DNA of 64,000 nucleotides, taken from assembly GCF_040833975.1 (NCBI RefSeq), contig NZ_CP162130.1:1934501-1998500 (forward strand), read 5' to 3'. Positions 30,620-43,698 of this stretch are shown in pieces. Origin of the DNA: Leptospira sp. WS92.C1. Its GTDB lineage: Bacteria > Spirochaetota > Leptospiria > Leptospirales > Leptospiraceae. Within the stretch, counting starts at the first letter, position 1. Each line of letters starts with the position of its first letter. The notes below the pieces were generated by a model. That model was not told where the DNA came from, made no database searches, and saw only the letters and a list, made by a program, of their open reading frames with translations. Position numbers and translations under genes: made by a program.

Positions 30620-31711
30620 ACTATTCTCGAATCCTTAAAAAAGGATTTTTTGTTTCGTATCTTGGAGATTCCTTCCGGGATCGATCTCTCTTCTAACGAT
30701 TATCTTTCTCTCACAAAACATCCAAAACTCATTGCGAGCGTCAAAGAAGGGCTGGACCTTTACGGGGCTGGTTCGGGTGCTTCCAGGCTTGTAAGCGGAC
30801 ACAGAGATTCTTTTGATACAGCCGAAAAGGCTTGCTCCGAGTGGACAGGAACCGAAAGCGCTTTGATGGTTGCCAACGGATACGCAGCCAACCTTGGACT
30901 CATTTCCTGCATCGCAAACGCAAAGACTGAAATTTTTACCGATCGTCTCAATCATGCTTCGATCTTGGACGGCGTCCGTCTTTCCGGAGCCGAAAAAACA
31001 TATTACAAACATGTAAATTTAAATCATCTCGAGGAGCTCCTACAGAAATCCAAAAAACGAGAAAAAATCATCGTATCGGAAACAGTATTCAGTATGGACG
31101 GAGATTTTGCTCCGATCGAAGATCTCCTCTATTTAAAAAAACGATACGAAGCCACGTTGATCTTGGATGACGCGCACGGAATCGGCGTTTTTGGAGATCA
31201 AGGATCCGGAAAGATCTTTGAAGTTTTGGGCAAAGATAAAATTCGTGAAGTGGATTTTATCACTTACACGAGCGGAAAGGCTCTCGGTTTAGAAGGGGCT
31301 TGGATCGGAACCTCTAAGATCGGCAGGGAATTTTTGATTAACAAGATGAGAACTTTTATCTATTCCACAGCCCCATTGCCCGCGGTTGCGCACGCGGTTC
31401 CGACTTCGATTTCTCTTTTAAAAACGATGGAAAACGAAAGAAAGGACATCTTGAAAAAATCCGAACAATTGAGAAAACGTTTGGATTTGAAAAAGTATCC
31501 TAAATCCAATTCTCAATCCCAGATCGTTCCGGTTTTGTTCCCATCGGAAAAATCGGTTCTGGATGCGGCGCAGCTTTGCAGAAACAACGGACTTTATGTA
31601 AAAGCGATCCGTCCTCCCACAGTCACAGTCCCTCGTCTTCGAATCAGTATTCATTCCGATACAACCGAATCTACATTAGAGAAATTGATTTCTCTTTTAC
31701 CGGAGTTTTGA
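30587..31711 (+). CDS. bioF: 8-amino-7-oxononanoate synthase
   Basis: A PLP enzyme condensing pimeloyl thioester with L-alanine, the first committed step of biotin ring synthesis. [41 protein letters not shown] and the lysine motif [16 protein letters not shown] are all present. The first TTG (30650) would leave only a few residues before SSNDYLSL, too short for the family. The frame is open back to a TAG at 30569, and CTG at 30587 with GAGAGG ten bases upstream gives 374 residues and the expected N-terminal helix. TTG 30650 with AAGGA at 30641 remains an alternative. Its stop overlaps bioD (TGATG). Confidence 0.88.
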   Translation: MNPSNFFQKASTILESLKKDFLFRILEIPSGIDLSSNDYLSLTKHPKLIASVKEGLDLYGAGSGASRLVSGHRDSFDTAEKACSEWTGTESALMVANGYAANLGLISCIANAKTEIFTDRLNHASILDGVRLSGAEKTYYKHVNLNHLEELLQKSKKREKIIVSETVFSMDGDFAPIEDLLYLKKRYEATLILDDAHGIGVFGDQGSGKIFEVLGKDKIREVDFITYTSGKALGLEGAWIGTSKIGREFLINKMRTFIYSTAPLPAVAHAVPTSISLLKTMENERKDILKKSEQLRKRLDLKKYPKSNSQSQIVPVLFPSEKSVLDAAQLCRNNGLYVKAIRPPTVTVPRLRISIHSDTTESTLEKLISLLPEF

Positions 31712-32376
31712 TGGCGATTTTTATTTCAGCAACCGGAACGGACGTAGGCAAAAGTTTTTTTAGCGCTCTTTTGATGGCGAAATATGCATCTTCTTTGGGA
31801 TTAAAATATCTCAAACCGATTCAAACCGGAAACGACAATGATCGTGTCGCAGTCATGAATTTGAGCGGATTGCAAGAAGCTTTCTTTCTGAAAAATTATT
31901 ATTCTTTTTCCTTTGCGGGTTCTCCGCATTATTCCTCCGAACTGGATGAGGTTGAGATCGATACTGACGAACTTGCAAGACATCTTTATAGCATTCGGGA
32001 TGAAAAGATCGTAGTGGAAGGAGCGGGCGGAATTTTGGTTCCACTGACTCGAAAATTTCTCACGATCGATCTGATTCGACAATCCGAAATTCCTTTAGTA
32101 TTGGTTGCTCCGATCACTCTGGGTTCCATCAATCAAACTCTTTTGTCCATTGAAGCGATACAAAATCGGAATGTGGATTTGAAAGGAGTTTATTTTATTG
32201 GATTGCCTGATAAGACAACGGATGACAATATTCGAACGATTTTGGAATGGAGCGGGGTCAAGTTTCTCGGGTCCTTTTTTTTGAGTTCCAAAGAGATAAT
32301 GAGTCGGGAACGTTTTCAATATGAATGTTTCCAAAGGTTCGATCCGGATTTGATCCTAAAAGAATTATTTCTATGA
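31711..32376 (+). CDS. bioD: Dethiobiotin synthetase
   Basis: 221 residues from the ATG that overlaps the bioF stop. It closes the ureido ring of dethiobiotin from diaminopelargonate, CO2 and ATP. The P-loop is [16 protein letters not shown] at the N-terminus, [10 protein letters not shown] carries the conserved catalytic lysine, and [12 protein letters not shown] is the second ATP/substrate motif. The frame is open further upstream, inside bioF, but that extension is not a plausible start. The end overlaps bioA by four nt (ATGA). Confidence 0.93.
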   Translation: MAIFISATGTDVGKSFFSALLMAKYASSLGLKYLKPIQTGNDNDRVAVMNLSGLQEAFFLKNYYSFSFAGSPHYSSELDEVEIDTDELARHLYSIRDEKIVVEGAGGILVPLTRKFLTIDLIRQSEIPLVLVAPITLGSINQTLLSIEAIQNRNVDLKGVYFIGLPDKTTDDNIRTILEWSGVKFLGSFFLSSKEIMSRERFQYECFQRFDPDLILKELFL

Positions 32377-33674
32377 TTTGGTATCCGTTTACCCTTCAAT
32401 TTGAACCCGATTCTCCTTTAAAAATTGTGAGAGCGGAAAGGGAATTTTTATACGATGAAAACGGAAATTCCTATATCGATGCGATTTCTTCCTGGTGGGT
32501 GAGCATCCACGGTCACAATCATCCGAAGATCGTGCAAGCGATCAAGGATCAGTTGGACAAGTTGGATCATGTTCTTTTGGCGGGTTTTACACATGAGCCT
32601 GCGGAAAAACTTGCGGCCGAACTTTTAAAAATTACGGAAGGATTGTTTGAAAAAGTTTTGTATTCGGATAACGGATCCACTGCGGTCGAGATTATGATCA
32701 AACTTGCGTATCAGTATTTTCAAAATACGGGAGAACCCGAGCGCAAAGTTTTTCTGAAGTTCGATACTTCCTATCACGGAGATACGATCGGGACGATGAG
32801 CGTGGGAGGAAATTCGATTTTCAATCGTGTGTTTTCCGGATTGCTCTTTCCTACAAAAGAATTCAAGAGCCCCAATTGCAGTTTTTGTCCGGTGGGAAAA
32901 AAGCCCGTCACCTGTAACGTCGAATGCACAAATGAGATCGAGGACTATTTTCGAAAGAACGGACAACGGATTGCGGGGATCGCAATCGAACCTTTGATTC
33001 TCGGTTCCGGGGGAATGATCTTTTACAAAGAAGAAGTTTTACAAAAGCTGGAAAAACTCGCAAACCAATACGGTGCCTTTCTTTTGGTGGATGAGGTATT
33101 TACCGGCTTTGGCAGAACCGGATCCTTCTTTGCATATCAGAGAGCCGGGATCAAACCAGATCTAGTGGCGATGGCTAAGGGGTTGAGCGGCGGGGCTTTG
33201 CCGATTGCGGTCACTCTTGCTTCCCAAAAAATTCATTCCGCCTTTATCACTCCCGAACCGGAAAAGGCTTTTTATCACGGACATACCATGACCGGGAATC
33301 CGCTTGCCTGTTCGGCGGCGCTTGCCTCCGTCGAGCTTCTCCAAGGGGAAGGTTTCCTCGAACAAGTGAATCGTTTGGAATCAAAGCTCAAGCGCGGACT
33401 GCAAACGATCGCGGATGAGTTTCCCAAAAGCATTCGTGATTGTAGAGTGCTTGGAGCGGTCGGAGTTTTGGAGTTGGAGGTCGGAGGAGAAAGCGGTTAT
33501 ACATATCCGGGAAACAAAATTCTCAAAAAGAAATTTCTTGAAAAGGGAGTATTGCTGCGGCCGTTAGGGAATATCATCTATCTTACTCCTCCGTATCGAA
33601 TTGGAGATTCCTCCTTGGAAAAAGTATTCTCGGCGATTCGGGAAACGCTGATCGAAATTTCTTCGGGGAATTAG
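32373..33674 (+). CDS. bioA: Adenosylmethionine-8-amino-7-oxononanoate aminotransferase
   Basis: 433 residues from the coupled ATG at 32373. It transaminates 8-amino-7-oxononanoate to diaminopelargonate, normally with S-adenosylmethionine as donor. The N-terminal [51 protein letters not shown] and the Schiff-base lysine motif [11 protein letters not shown] are typical of BioA. Full length for the family. Together with bioF and bioD it forms a continuous coupled series. bioB follows after 40 nt. Confidence 0.94.
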   Translation: MIWYPFTLQFEPDSPLKIVRAEREFLYDENGNSYIDAISSWWVSIHGHNHPKIVQAIKDQLDKLDHVLLAGFTHEPAEKLAAELLKITEGLFEKVLYSDNGSTAVEIMIKLAYQYFQNTGEPERKVFLKFDTSYHGDTIGTMSVGGNSIFNRVFSGLLFPTKEFKSPNCSFCPVGKKPVTCNVECTNEIEDYFRKNGQRIAGIAIEPLILGSGGMIFYKEEVLQKLEKLANQYGAFLLVDEVFTGFGRTGSFFAYQRAGIKPDLVAMAKGLSGGALPIAVTLASQKIHSAFITPEPEKAFYHGHTMTGNPLACSAALASVELLQGEGFLEQVNRLESKLKRGLQTIADEFPKSIRDCRVLGAVGVLELEVGGESGYTYPGNKILKKKFLEKGVLLRPLGNIIYLTPPYRIGDSSLEKVFSAIRETLIEISSGN

Positions 33675-33714
33675 ACTTTTCAAGAAAACTCTTCTCCTCG
33701 AACCTGTCTGAAGA

Positions 33715-34792
<1,078 letters not shown>

Positions 34793-34797
<5 letters not shown>

Positions 34798-34824
34798 AAA
34801 AAGCGAATTTTAGCTTTTTTTAAG
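34793..34824. terminator. Strong A/T-flanked terminator after the bio operon
   Basis: CTTAAAAAAAGC and GCTTTTTTTAAG are perfectly complementary over 12 bp around an eight-base loop. The stem begins within the bioB stop codon. The A-run on the left and T-run on the right make it usable as an intrinsic terminator on either strand. It closes the bioF-D-A-B unit. Confidence 0.75.
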
Positions 34825-35162
34825 CTTTCCCAGCAACTTTTTTTTATTAAATTGAGTCAGAAGGCAATGTAGAATGTAAATTTTACGTCTCTGAAATGTG
34901 GGATAAAATCGGATTGTTTCGACAATTTGAGCTGTACTCAAATCGAAATTGTTTGAAAGATTGGATTTTTTCTTTAAACAAAAATACGTTATGCGTCTTA
35001 CTATAGGAAAGGTCGAAATGAAAGATTTGAAAAAGAAATTGGAAATGTCGGAGTTCGAGATTTACTCTTTTTAAAAATTTAAAAAGACTCGATTCATTTT
35101 TTTTTAGAATCGGTTGAAAGCTTGGTTCAATCTAAAAATCTGACATTACTGGAGTTTACTGG
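34825..35162. other. A/T-rich intergenic region with a doubtful mini-ORF
   Basis: This 338-nt gap separates the bio terminator from the small gene at 35163. It includes a 27-codon frame (34991-35074, beginning MRLTIGKVEMKDL), a self-complementary A/T segment near 35066-35085 (CTTTTTAAA, AA, TTTAAAAAG) and a weak CGATTC/GAATCG dyad after it. The mini-ORF may be real, a gene remnant or chance. I see no RNA gene. Confidence 0.4.
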
Positions 35163-35339
35163 ATGAAATATAAAATAGAAATCAATAAGCTAAAAAACGG
35201 TTATATAGAAGCTAAGCTCATTGATACTGCTTCCAATAACCCGATTGAGTTTAGAATCTGTGATTCCGAAGATTATCTTCAAGCTCAAATTGCGGATTGG
35301 CACAAACGTTTCCATATGAAAGAACCGCAGGAGCAGTAA
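35163..35339 (+). CDS. Small hypothetical protein, 58 residues
   Basis: An ATG-started frame encoding a charged protein that begins MKYKIEINKLKNGYIEAKLI and ends at TAA 35337-35339. ACTGGAGTTTACTGG precedes it, with GGAG at a workable distance. Its codon use resembles the neighbours and the strands look beta-alternating. It ends eight nt before the SGNH lipoprotein start, so co-transcription is likely. No family recognised. Confidence 0.6.
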   Translation: MKYKIEINKLKNGYIEAKLIDTASNNPIEFRICDSEDYLQAQIADWHKRFHMKEPQEQ

Positions 35340-35346
35340 GAAATCC

Positions 35347-36099
35347 TTGGTAAGGTACTTCTTTGCTCCTCTCCTTTTGTTTCTATTTCCCTTCCTTTCT
35401 TGTTCCCTTCTGATTCAGAAATCACATACCGATTATACCAGCCCCAATTTTGAATGTTGGGCTGGAGCCGGTTATCGTTCATCCGAAAAGTTTGGTCAAT
35501 ATCGTATTCTTTGGAATACGATGAGAAACATTTATCGCGAAGACAATGAGCGAATCAAAGTCGCGAACGTTGTTTTTGTCGGTAATTCTTTGATTCATCT
35601 TTTTCCAAAAGAGATGTTGGACCGGGAGTTCCCAGGCGCTGTAAACCGGGGAATCGGGGGAGATATATCCGAGCTTTTGTTGGAACGTCTCGATGAAGAT
35701 GTCATTTCACTCAATCCGAAGGTGATCGTTTTGGAAATCGGGGGAAACGATTTGATCCAAGGGAAATGTCTGAATGGGATCGAAGTCAATCTTGCAAAAA
35801 TTTTAGACAAGATTGCAAAAGCACTTCCCAATGCTAAGATCGTGATTTTGGGAATCCCCCCGGTCCGCAATCAAAACTTAAACAATATTTCTCCGGTAAT
35901 CAATTTAACCTGGGTAGCGATCATTCAATCCTATAAAAATGCCGTGTTTCTTGATAACTGGCAGTGGCTTCGTGAAAAGGACAAGTCCGCTCTTCGAGAG
36001 GAGTTTTGGTTGGAAAAGGATAAGATCCATTTGAACGAAAATGCGTATCGCATTTGGGTCCAAAAATTAAAACCCATTTTGACACCGTATCTGAAATAG
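35347..36099 (+). CDS. SGNH/GDSL-family hydrolase, predicted lipoprotein
   Basis: 250 residues. The N-terminal signal ends FPFLSC, placing a probable lipidated cysteine near residue 19. The SGNH blocks are in order: VVFVGNSLIHL (block I Ser; Asn in place of the Asp of GDS), NRGIGGD (Gly), IGGND (Asn), and DKIHLNENAY (Asp-x-x-His). Relatives are esterases, lipases or carbohydrate O-acetyl hydrolases. It starts with TTG at 35347. The next gene follows after nine nt. Confidence 0.82.
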   Translation: MVRYFFAPLLLFLFPFLSCSLLIQKSHTDYTSPNFECWAGAGYRSSEKFGQYRILWNTMRNIYREDNERIKVANVVFVGNSLIHLFPKEMLDREFPGAVNRGIGGDISELLLERLDEDVISLNPKVIVLEIGGNDLIQGKCLNGIEVNLAKILDKIAKALPNAKIVILGIPPVRNQNLNNISPVINLTWVAIIQSYKNAVFLDNWQWLREKDKSALREEFWLEKDKIHLNENAYRIWVQKLKPILTPYLK

Positions 36100-36108
36100 A
36101 CAACAGCC

Positions 36109-36990
36109 TTGCTTTTAATTTTCACACAAAATCCGAAAGAAATTTGCAAAGAGATTTTATTGAGGACGGGCGATTTTGCATCCCTCCAATCTGAGGAAAC
36201 GTTTCTACTTTCCTCGGCTCCGATCAAAACGCAAGGCGAATGGAGTTGTATCGAATGGAAGATTCCCAGGATCTTGGGACTTTCGGAACTCATTTTTATC
36301 CGAGAAATATTTGCGAAAAAAAAATCCGATCTTTTACAAGTGAGCGGTTTACTCGATCCGAAGAAGAAAAGTTTTTTTGCATTTGATATGGATTCCACCC
36401 TGATTCGTCAGGAAGTAATCGACGAGCTTGCAAGACTTGCCGGTGTTTACGATCAAGTCGCTTCGGTTACAAAGGAAGCGATGGAGGGAAACTTGGATTT
36501 TCACGAAGCGCTTCAGAAACGCTGTCTTTATCTCAAGGGACTTTCTTCTAACATTTTCGAAGATCTTTATCTCCATTTGGAATTGAATTCCGGTGTTTCT
36601 AATTTGTTACAAGGACTTGCAAAGAAGAATGCAATGACCGCGGTGTTTTCAGGCGGTTTTACGGACATTTTGGAAATCTTTCAAAAAGAATATAGGATCG
36701 CAGAGATTCGAGCCAATGTCCTGGAGCGAGAGAACGGGATTCTTACCGGCAGAGTGACAGGGAATATCGTAGATAAAAACAAAAAGCTGGATTTTCTCAG
36801 AGAAATTCGAGATCGTGAGAACATTTTGTTTTCTCAAGTAGTCGCAATCGGAGACGGGGCCAATGACGCTTTGATGTTAAACGAAGCGGAAATCGGAATC
36901 GGATTTCACGCTAAAGATGGTTTGAAAAAACTCATCACAAATTGGGTGGACTTTGCACCGATGGACACTCTGTTATTTTTGTTTTCGTAA
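36109..36990 (+). CDS. serB: Phosphoserine phosphatase
   Basis: A 293-residue HAD-family phosphatase removing phosphate from L-phosphoserine. FDMDSTLIRQEVIDELA is the DxDST nucleophile block (Asp93/Asp95), VFSGGFTDI motif II, and VAIGDGANDALMLNEA motif III. The N-terminal ~85 residues form the regulatory/ACT-like part but are short. The TTG start at 36109 is the only plausible one near the previous stop. It overlaps the convergent mutS end by 18 nt. Confidence 0.9.
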   Translation: MLLIFTQNPKEICKEILLRTGDFASLQSEETFLLSSAPIKTQGEWSCIEWKIPRILGLSELIFIREIFAKKKSDLLQVSGLLDPKKKSFFAFDMDSTLIRQEVIDELARLAGVYDQVASVTKEAMEGNLDFHEALQKRCLYLKGLSSNIFEDLYLHLELNSGVSNLLQGLAKKNAMTAVFSGGFTDILEIFQKEYRIAEIRANVLERENGILTGRVTGNIVDKNKKLDFLREIRDRENILFSQVVAIGDGANDALMLNEAEIGIGFHAKDGLKKLITNWVDFAPMDTLLFLFS

Positions 36991-39519
36991 TCTTTTCTGA
37001 AAGTCTTCCAATACTCTTAAGGCTTCGATCGGGGTTATCTCTTCCAGTTTTAATTTGAGAATAGATTCTTCCGTTTCCGAAGGTATTTCTTTTTTATCCG
37101 GCTCAGAAAACAATATCGGTTGCGCTTCTTGGATTCGAATCTCTTTCTTTTTCGATTCGAGTTCCGTGAGAAGTTCAGTCGCGCGCTTTACGATCGGCTC
37201 CGGAACCCCGGCGATCTTCGCGACGTAAATCCCGAACGATTTTTTCGCTTTTCCCGCGCGCACCTTTCGTAAGAATAAAACCTTATCTTCCTTTTCCAAG
37301 GTCTCCAGATAGAGATTGAAAATTCCACTTAAACGGGACAACTCGGTCAATTCGTGATAGTGGGTTGCAAAGATCGTTTTCGGCTTCACGGGTAGAGAAG
37401 ATAAATATTCCAAGATCGCCCAGGCGATGCTCATCCCGTCATACGTGGAAGTGCCTCGTCCCACCTCGTCAAAAAGAATCAGAGAATCCTCTGTGCAGTG
37501 ATTTAAGATATTCGCGGTCTCTTTCATCTCCACGTAGAATGTGGATTCTCCCGCTGTGAGATTGTCCCCGGCTCCGATCCGAGTAAACAATTTATCCACG
37601 ATCGGAAGTCTCGAAGTTTTTGCCGGAACAAAGGCCCCCATTTGAAACAGGATCTGATTGAGAGCGATCTGTCTCATAAAAGTAGACTTACCCGCCATAT
37701 TCGGTCCCGTAAGAACCGCGATCGCTTTGTCCTGTGTATCCAAATAAATGGAATTTGGAGTAAATTCAAGACCGGGAGGAAGAGTGGCCTCCACAACGGG
37801 ATGTCTGGAATCTCCAAGATCGAGAGAACGGTCCTCGGAAAGATGAGGACGAATCCAATCGTATTTGTCTTTTGCAACCAAAAGCCCGATCTGAAAATCC
37901 AAATCCCCGATCTCTTCCGAAAGAGAAAGGAGCGAAGAAGAATATTTCAAAACCTCTTCGACCATCCGATTGAATTCCGATCTTTCGATCTCGTTGATGA
38001 TCTCGTCCGCCTCCAAAATCGTTCTTTCGATTTCTTCCAACTTGGGAATGGTAAATCGTTCACTTCCCACGAGGGTTTGTTTTTTTAGATAATCTTTCGG
38101 CGCTTGTTCTGCTTGAACTCTCGAAACTTCTATAAAGTAACCGACGATCTTATTATAACGAATCTTTAATGTGTTTAGACCGGTTCTTTTTTTCTCTTCG
38201 GTTTCTAAGTCTAAGATCCAGTCTTTTCCCTTGACGCCGGCTTCTCTGGACTTATCCAACTTAGACGAAAATCCGGTTTTCAAAAACGGCCCGTTTCCCA
38301 GGATCACCGGGAGATCGTCTCCGGTGTTGAGTCTGGATTCTATAAAATCGGAAACGGTTTCTAATTCTTCCTGCGGAATTCGAAACGGATAAGAAAGTTT
38401 TTCCAATTCCGTTTTCAACTCTGTTCCTATCCGGATAGAGTTTAGAATGGAGCGAAAGTCTCTCGGGTAAGCGTGATTTCCTCTGAATCGGGTCAGAATC
38501 CGTTCCAGGTCTCCGATTTCTTTCAGTGCGTTTACCAAAGGAGCTATGACCGTTTTGAGCAGGATGTCCTGTTTTTCCCAGCGGGAATACAAAACCAAGG
38601 GATCACATTCCGGAAAGAGAATTCTTTGTTTGAGAAGTCTCTTTCCTTTTGCAGTATTGCAAAAATTTAATATAGAATAGAGCGTATGATTTTTCTCTTT
38701 TTCGTTTTCTACGAGTTCAAGATTGAGGATCGTTTCCCTATCCATTTCGAGAAATTTACCGGAACTCAAAATTCTTGGTTCTCTCAGAATCAAACGATTG
38801 TCTCTGTAGGTTTCTCGGATGTATTCGTTGAGATAAAGAGATAGAATGTGAAACGGATCCTTTCCGTCGATTTCTGTCTGATCCGGGATGAGGGTGAATT
38901 CCCGATTCTTAAAATATTCGAAATCCTGAAAGAAGGCAACGTCCGATTTGGGAACACAGATTTCGGAAGGTCGAAACTTTTCGAGTTCTGCGATCAGCTT
39001 TTCGAGACCCGTAACGGAAGCGGATGAATAGAATAATTCCCCCGTTGAAAAATCGGCCATTGCGAAATAGATCAGACTTTTTTTGAGATGTAAAACGGCG
39101 AGATAGTTGTTCTGATAACCGGAGAGCAGATTTTCCTCGATAACCGTCCCGGGAGTGATGATTCTTACCACGTCACGCGTCATCAGCTTGGATCCGGGAT
39201 CATCCGATTTGCTTTGTTCGCAGATCGCGATTTTTTTTCCGGCGTTCAGAAGTCTGGAAATATAATTGTCTTTGGAATGATACGGAATCCCGCACATCGG
39301 AACCGCGTTCTGACGTTTTGTGAGGGCGATGTCCAGGATCGAAGAAGCAATCTTTGCATCCTCCAGAAACATCTCGTAAAAATCTCCCATTCGAAAGAAC
39401 AGAATCGTGTCCGGAAAATCCTTTTTGATCGCGAGAAATTGTTTCATCATCGGTGTGTTTAACGCATCCGCGAGATCACTCCAATATTCCGCCGAAGTTC
39501 CTGTGGTTTCAAAACTCAT
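36973..39519 (-). CDS. mutS: DNA mismatch repair protein MutS
   Basis: 848 residues, full length for MutS1. The mismatch-binding domain near residue 33 has FFRMGDFYEMF, including the Phe-x-Glu mismatch-reading motif. TGPNMAGKSTFMRQIAL is Walker A, LILFDEVGRGTSTYDGMSIAW Walker B and the signature, and TIFATHYHELTEL the switch. The C-terminal tail is short, so the tetramerisation region may be reduced. It overlaps trpF by four nt; transcription probably starts at trpF. It acts with MutL, which is not in the window. Confidence 0.96.
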   Translation of the reverse strand: MSFETTGTSAEYWSDLADALNTPMMKQFLAIKKDFPDTILFFRMGDFYEMFLEDAKIASSILDIALTKRQNAVPMCGIPYHSKDNYISRLLNAGKKIAICEQSKSDDPGSKLMTRDVVRIITPGTVIEENLLSGYQNNYLAVLHLKKSLIYFAMADFSTGELFYSSASVTGLEKLIAELEKFRPSEICVPKSDVAFFQDFEYFKNREFTLIPDQTEIDGKDPFHILSLYLNEYIRETYRDNRLILREPRILSSGKFLEMDRETILNLELVENEKEKNHTLYSILNFCNTAKGKRLLKQRILFPECDPLVLYSRWEKQDILLKTVIAPLVNALKEIGDLERILTRFRGNHAYPRDFRSILNSIRIGTELKTELEKLSYPFRIPQEELETVSDFIESRLNTGDDLPVILGNGPFLKTGFSSKLDKSREAGVKGKDWILDLETEEKKRTGLNTLKIRYNKIVGYFIEVSRVQAEQAPKDYLKKQTLVGSERFTIPKLEEIERTILEADEIINEIERSEFNRMVEEVLKYSSSLLSLSEEIGDLDFQIGLLVAKDKYDWIRPHLSEDRSLDLGDSRHPVVEATLPPGLEFTPNSIYLDTQDKAIAVLTGPNMAGKSTFMRQIALNQILFQMGAFVPAKTSRLPIVDKLFTRIGAGDNLTAGESTFYVEMKETANILNHCTEDSLILFDEVGRGTSTYDGMSIAWAILEYLSSLPVKPKTIFATHYHELTELSRLSGIFNLYLETLEKEDKVLFLRKVRAGKAKKSFGIYVAKIAGVPEPIVKRATELLTELESKKKEIRIQEAQPILFSEPDKKEIPSETEESILKLKLEEITPIEALRVLEDFQKRLRKQK

Positions 39520-40166
39520 AAAGCCGACTTTGCATTCCTGATAAATTGGATGATTTTAGAAATATCTTTGATTCCGGGAGAAGATTCCACTCCGCTCGCC
39601 ACGTCGACTCCGAAGGGTTTTACTGCCTGAATTGCAGAAATTACATTTTCCGGATTCAATCCGCCCGCTAAAAGAAATCTTCTTTCGATCCCGGAAATAA
39701 AATCCCAGTTAAAGATTTTACCGGTTCCGCCGCCTGCTTCCCTGGAATCACTATCCAGGATCAAAAATTCTCCCGGTAGAAATTGCAGATCCTTGTTGCT
39801 GACCGGCGCGCTGATCCGATACGAACAGATTTGACGTGGACCGAGCAACTCTTCCCGGTTTACGGACGTAAGCTTGGGATCGTCCCAAATCCATTGAACC
39901 AAATCGTGATCCAGTATTGACCGGATGGATTGAATTTCTTCGGGAGAATTTTTATAAAATAAAAATACGATTTCGGGGGATCCGTTTTGGGAGCGAATTA
40001 ATTCTACAATCTTTTGTGCGTCGGAGACAGAAATGTTTCTCGGGCTGGACGGCGCGAAATTCAAGCCGATGTAATCGGCTCCTTCTTCTTTGCAGACTTG
40101 TGCCGTCTGCAAATCTCTGATTCCGCAGATCTTTACTTTCGGTTTTTGAGGGGAAGTCGTGTTCAT
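39516..40166 (-). CDS. trpF: Phosphoribosylanthranilate isomerase
   Basis: A 216-residue TIM barrel catalysing the Amadori rearrangement in tryptophan synthesis. VKICGIRDLQTAQ holds the catalytic Cys, and FGVDVASGVESSPGIKD the catalytic Asp and phosphate-binding end. GGGTGKIFNWD and LAGGLNPENV are also typical. It is separated from other trp genes and coupled to mutS by a four-nt overlap. It is divergent from pgeF with 92 nt between. Confidence 0.93.
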   Translation of the reverse strand: MNTTSPQKPKVKICGIRDLQTAQVCKEEGADYIGLNFAPSSPRNISVSDAQKIVELIRSQNGSPEIVFLFYKNSPEEIQSIRSILDHDLVQWIWDDPKLTSVNREELLGPRQICSYRISAPVSNKDLQFLPGEFLILDSDSREAGGGTGKIFNWDFISGIERRFLLAGGLNPENVISAIQAVKPFGVDVASGVESSPGIKDISKIIQFIRNAKSAL

Positions 40167-40258
40167 AGCTGGAAGTTTTTCCAGTCTTATCCGGGGGTTT
40201 TTTTAGATCACGTACTTTAACACTCGTCAGTTTTATCGTAAAAAATACTTTCGATGTC

Positions 40259-40956
40259 ATGGGCATCTTTCATACCTTTCCGCTTTCAAGCGGTGCAAAA
40301 ATTCGAATTTTGATTGCCGGCAAAAAGGAATTGCCTTCGATTTCTTTGGACCCTGATACGCAGAAATTTGAAATTTCAAAACTCACCGGAATTTCAAAAT
40401 CGGCCGTCCACATTTTGAATCAAGTTCATGGAGATGCAATTTTCAATTCGGAAACATCGGAATCGTTTTCTTTTCCCGAAGCGGACGCTTTGATCGGAGA
40501 ATCATCCGGAAAAATTCTCTGTATCAAAACGGCGGATTGTATGCCCTTGTTCTTTTGGTCTACGGAAAGTTCCAAGTTTGTCGCGGTTCATTCGGGTTGG
40601 AAGGGAACGTTAGCCGGAATTAGCGAAAAGGCCTTGGGACAAACCTTTTCTGTATCCATTTTAAAAAACGGCTCGCTTCGTGTTTATCTGGGGCCTTGCG
40701 CTTCCGGAAAACGGTATGAAATCGGAGAGGACGTAGCCTCGTTGTTTCGTTCGGAATTTCCGAGTTGTTTGCGATCGGTTTCTGAAGAAAAAAGCCTTTT
40801 GGATCTGGAATCTTTTGTAAAATACCGTTTGGAGAAGAATGGAATTGTTTTCCAGTTTGAATCTTCGGGAATTTGTACGATGGGAGAAAATTCAGATTTC
40901 TTCAGTCACAGAAAAAAGGAAACCGGAAGAAATCTGAATCTGATTTGGAAAGAGGA

Positions 40957-40960
<4 letters not shown>
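40259..40960 (+). CDS. pgeF: Laccase-domain purine nucleoside phosphorylase (PgeF/YfiH family)
   Basis: A 233-residue multicopper-oxidase-like/DUF152 protein. Members act as purine nucleoside phosphorylases and are linked to peptidoglycan editing in E. coli. HILNQVHGDAIF, KTADCMPLFFWS and FVAVHSGWKGTLAGI carry the zinc-binding His/Cys residues, and CTMGENSDFFSHRK the C-terminal motif. ATG 40259 is the first start. Its TAG shares four nt with the stop of the convergent response regulator. Confidence 0.88.
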
Positions 40961-41364
<404 letters not shown>

Positions 41365-41382
41365 ATTTTTACCTCTTTTCTT

Positions 41383-43694
<2,312 letters not shown>

Positions 43695-43698
<4 letters not shown>

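Noticed and set aside
34991..35074. 27-codon mini-ORF after the bio terminator
   Set aside because: Too short, with no neighbour coupling; kept only as a remark on the intergenic region.
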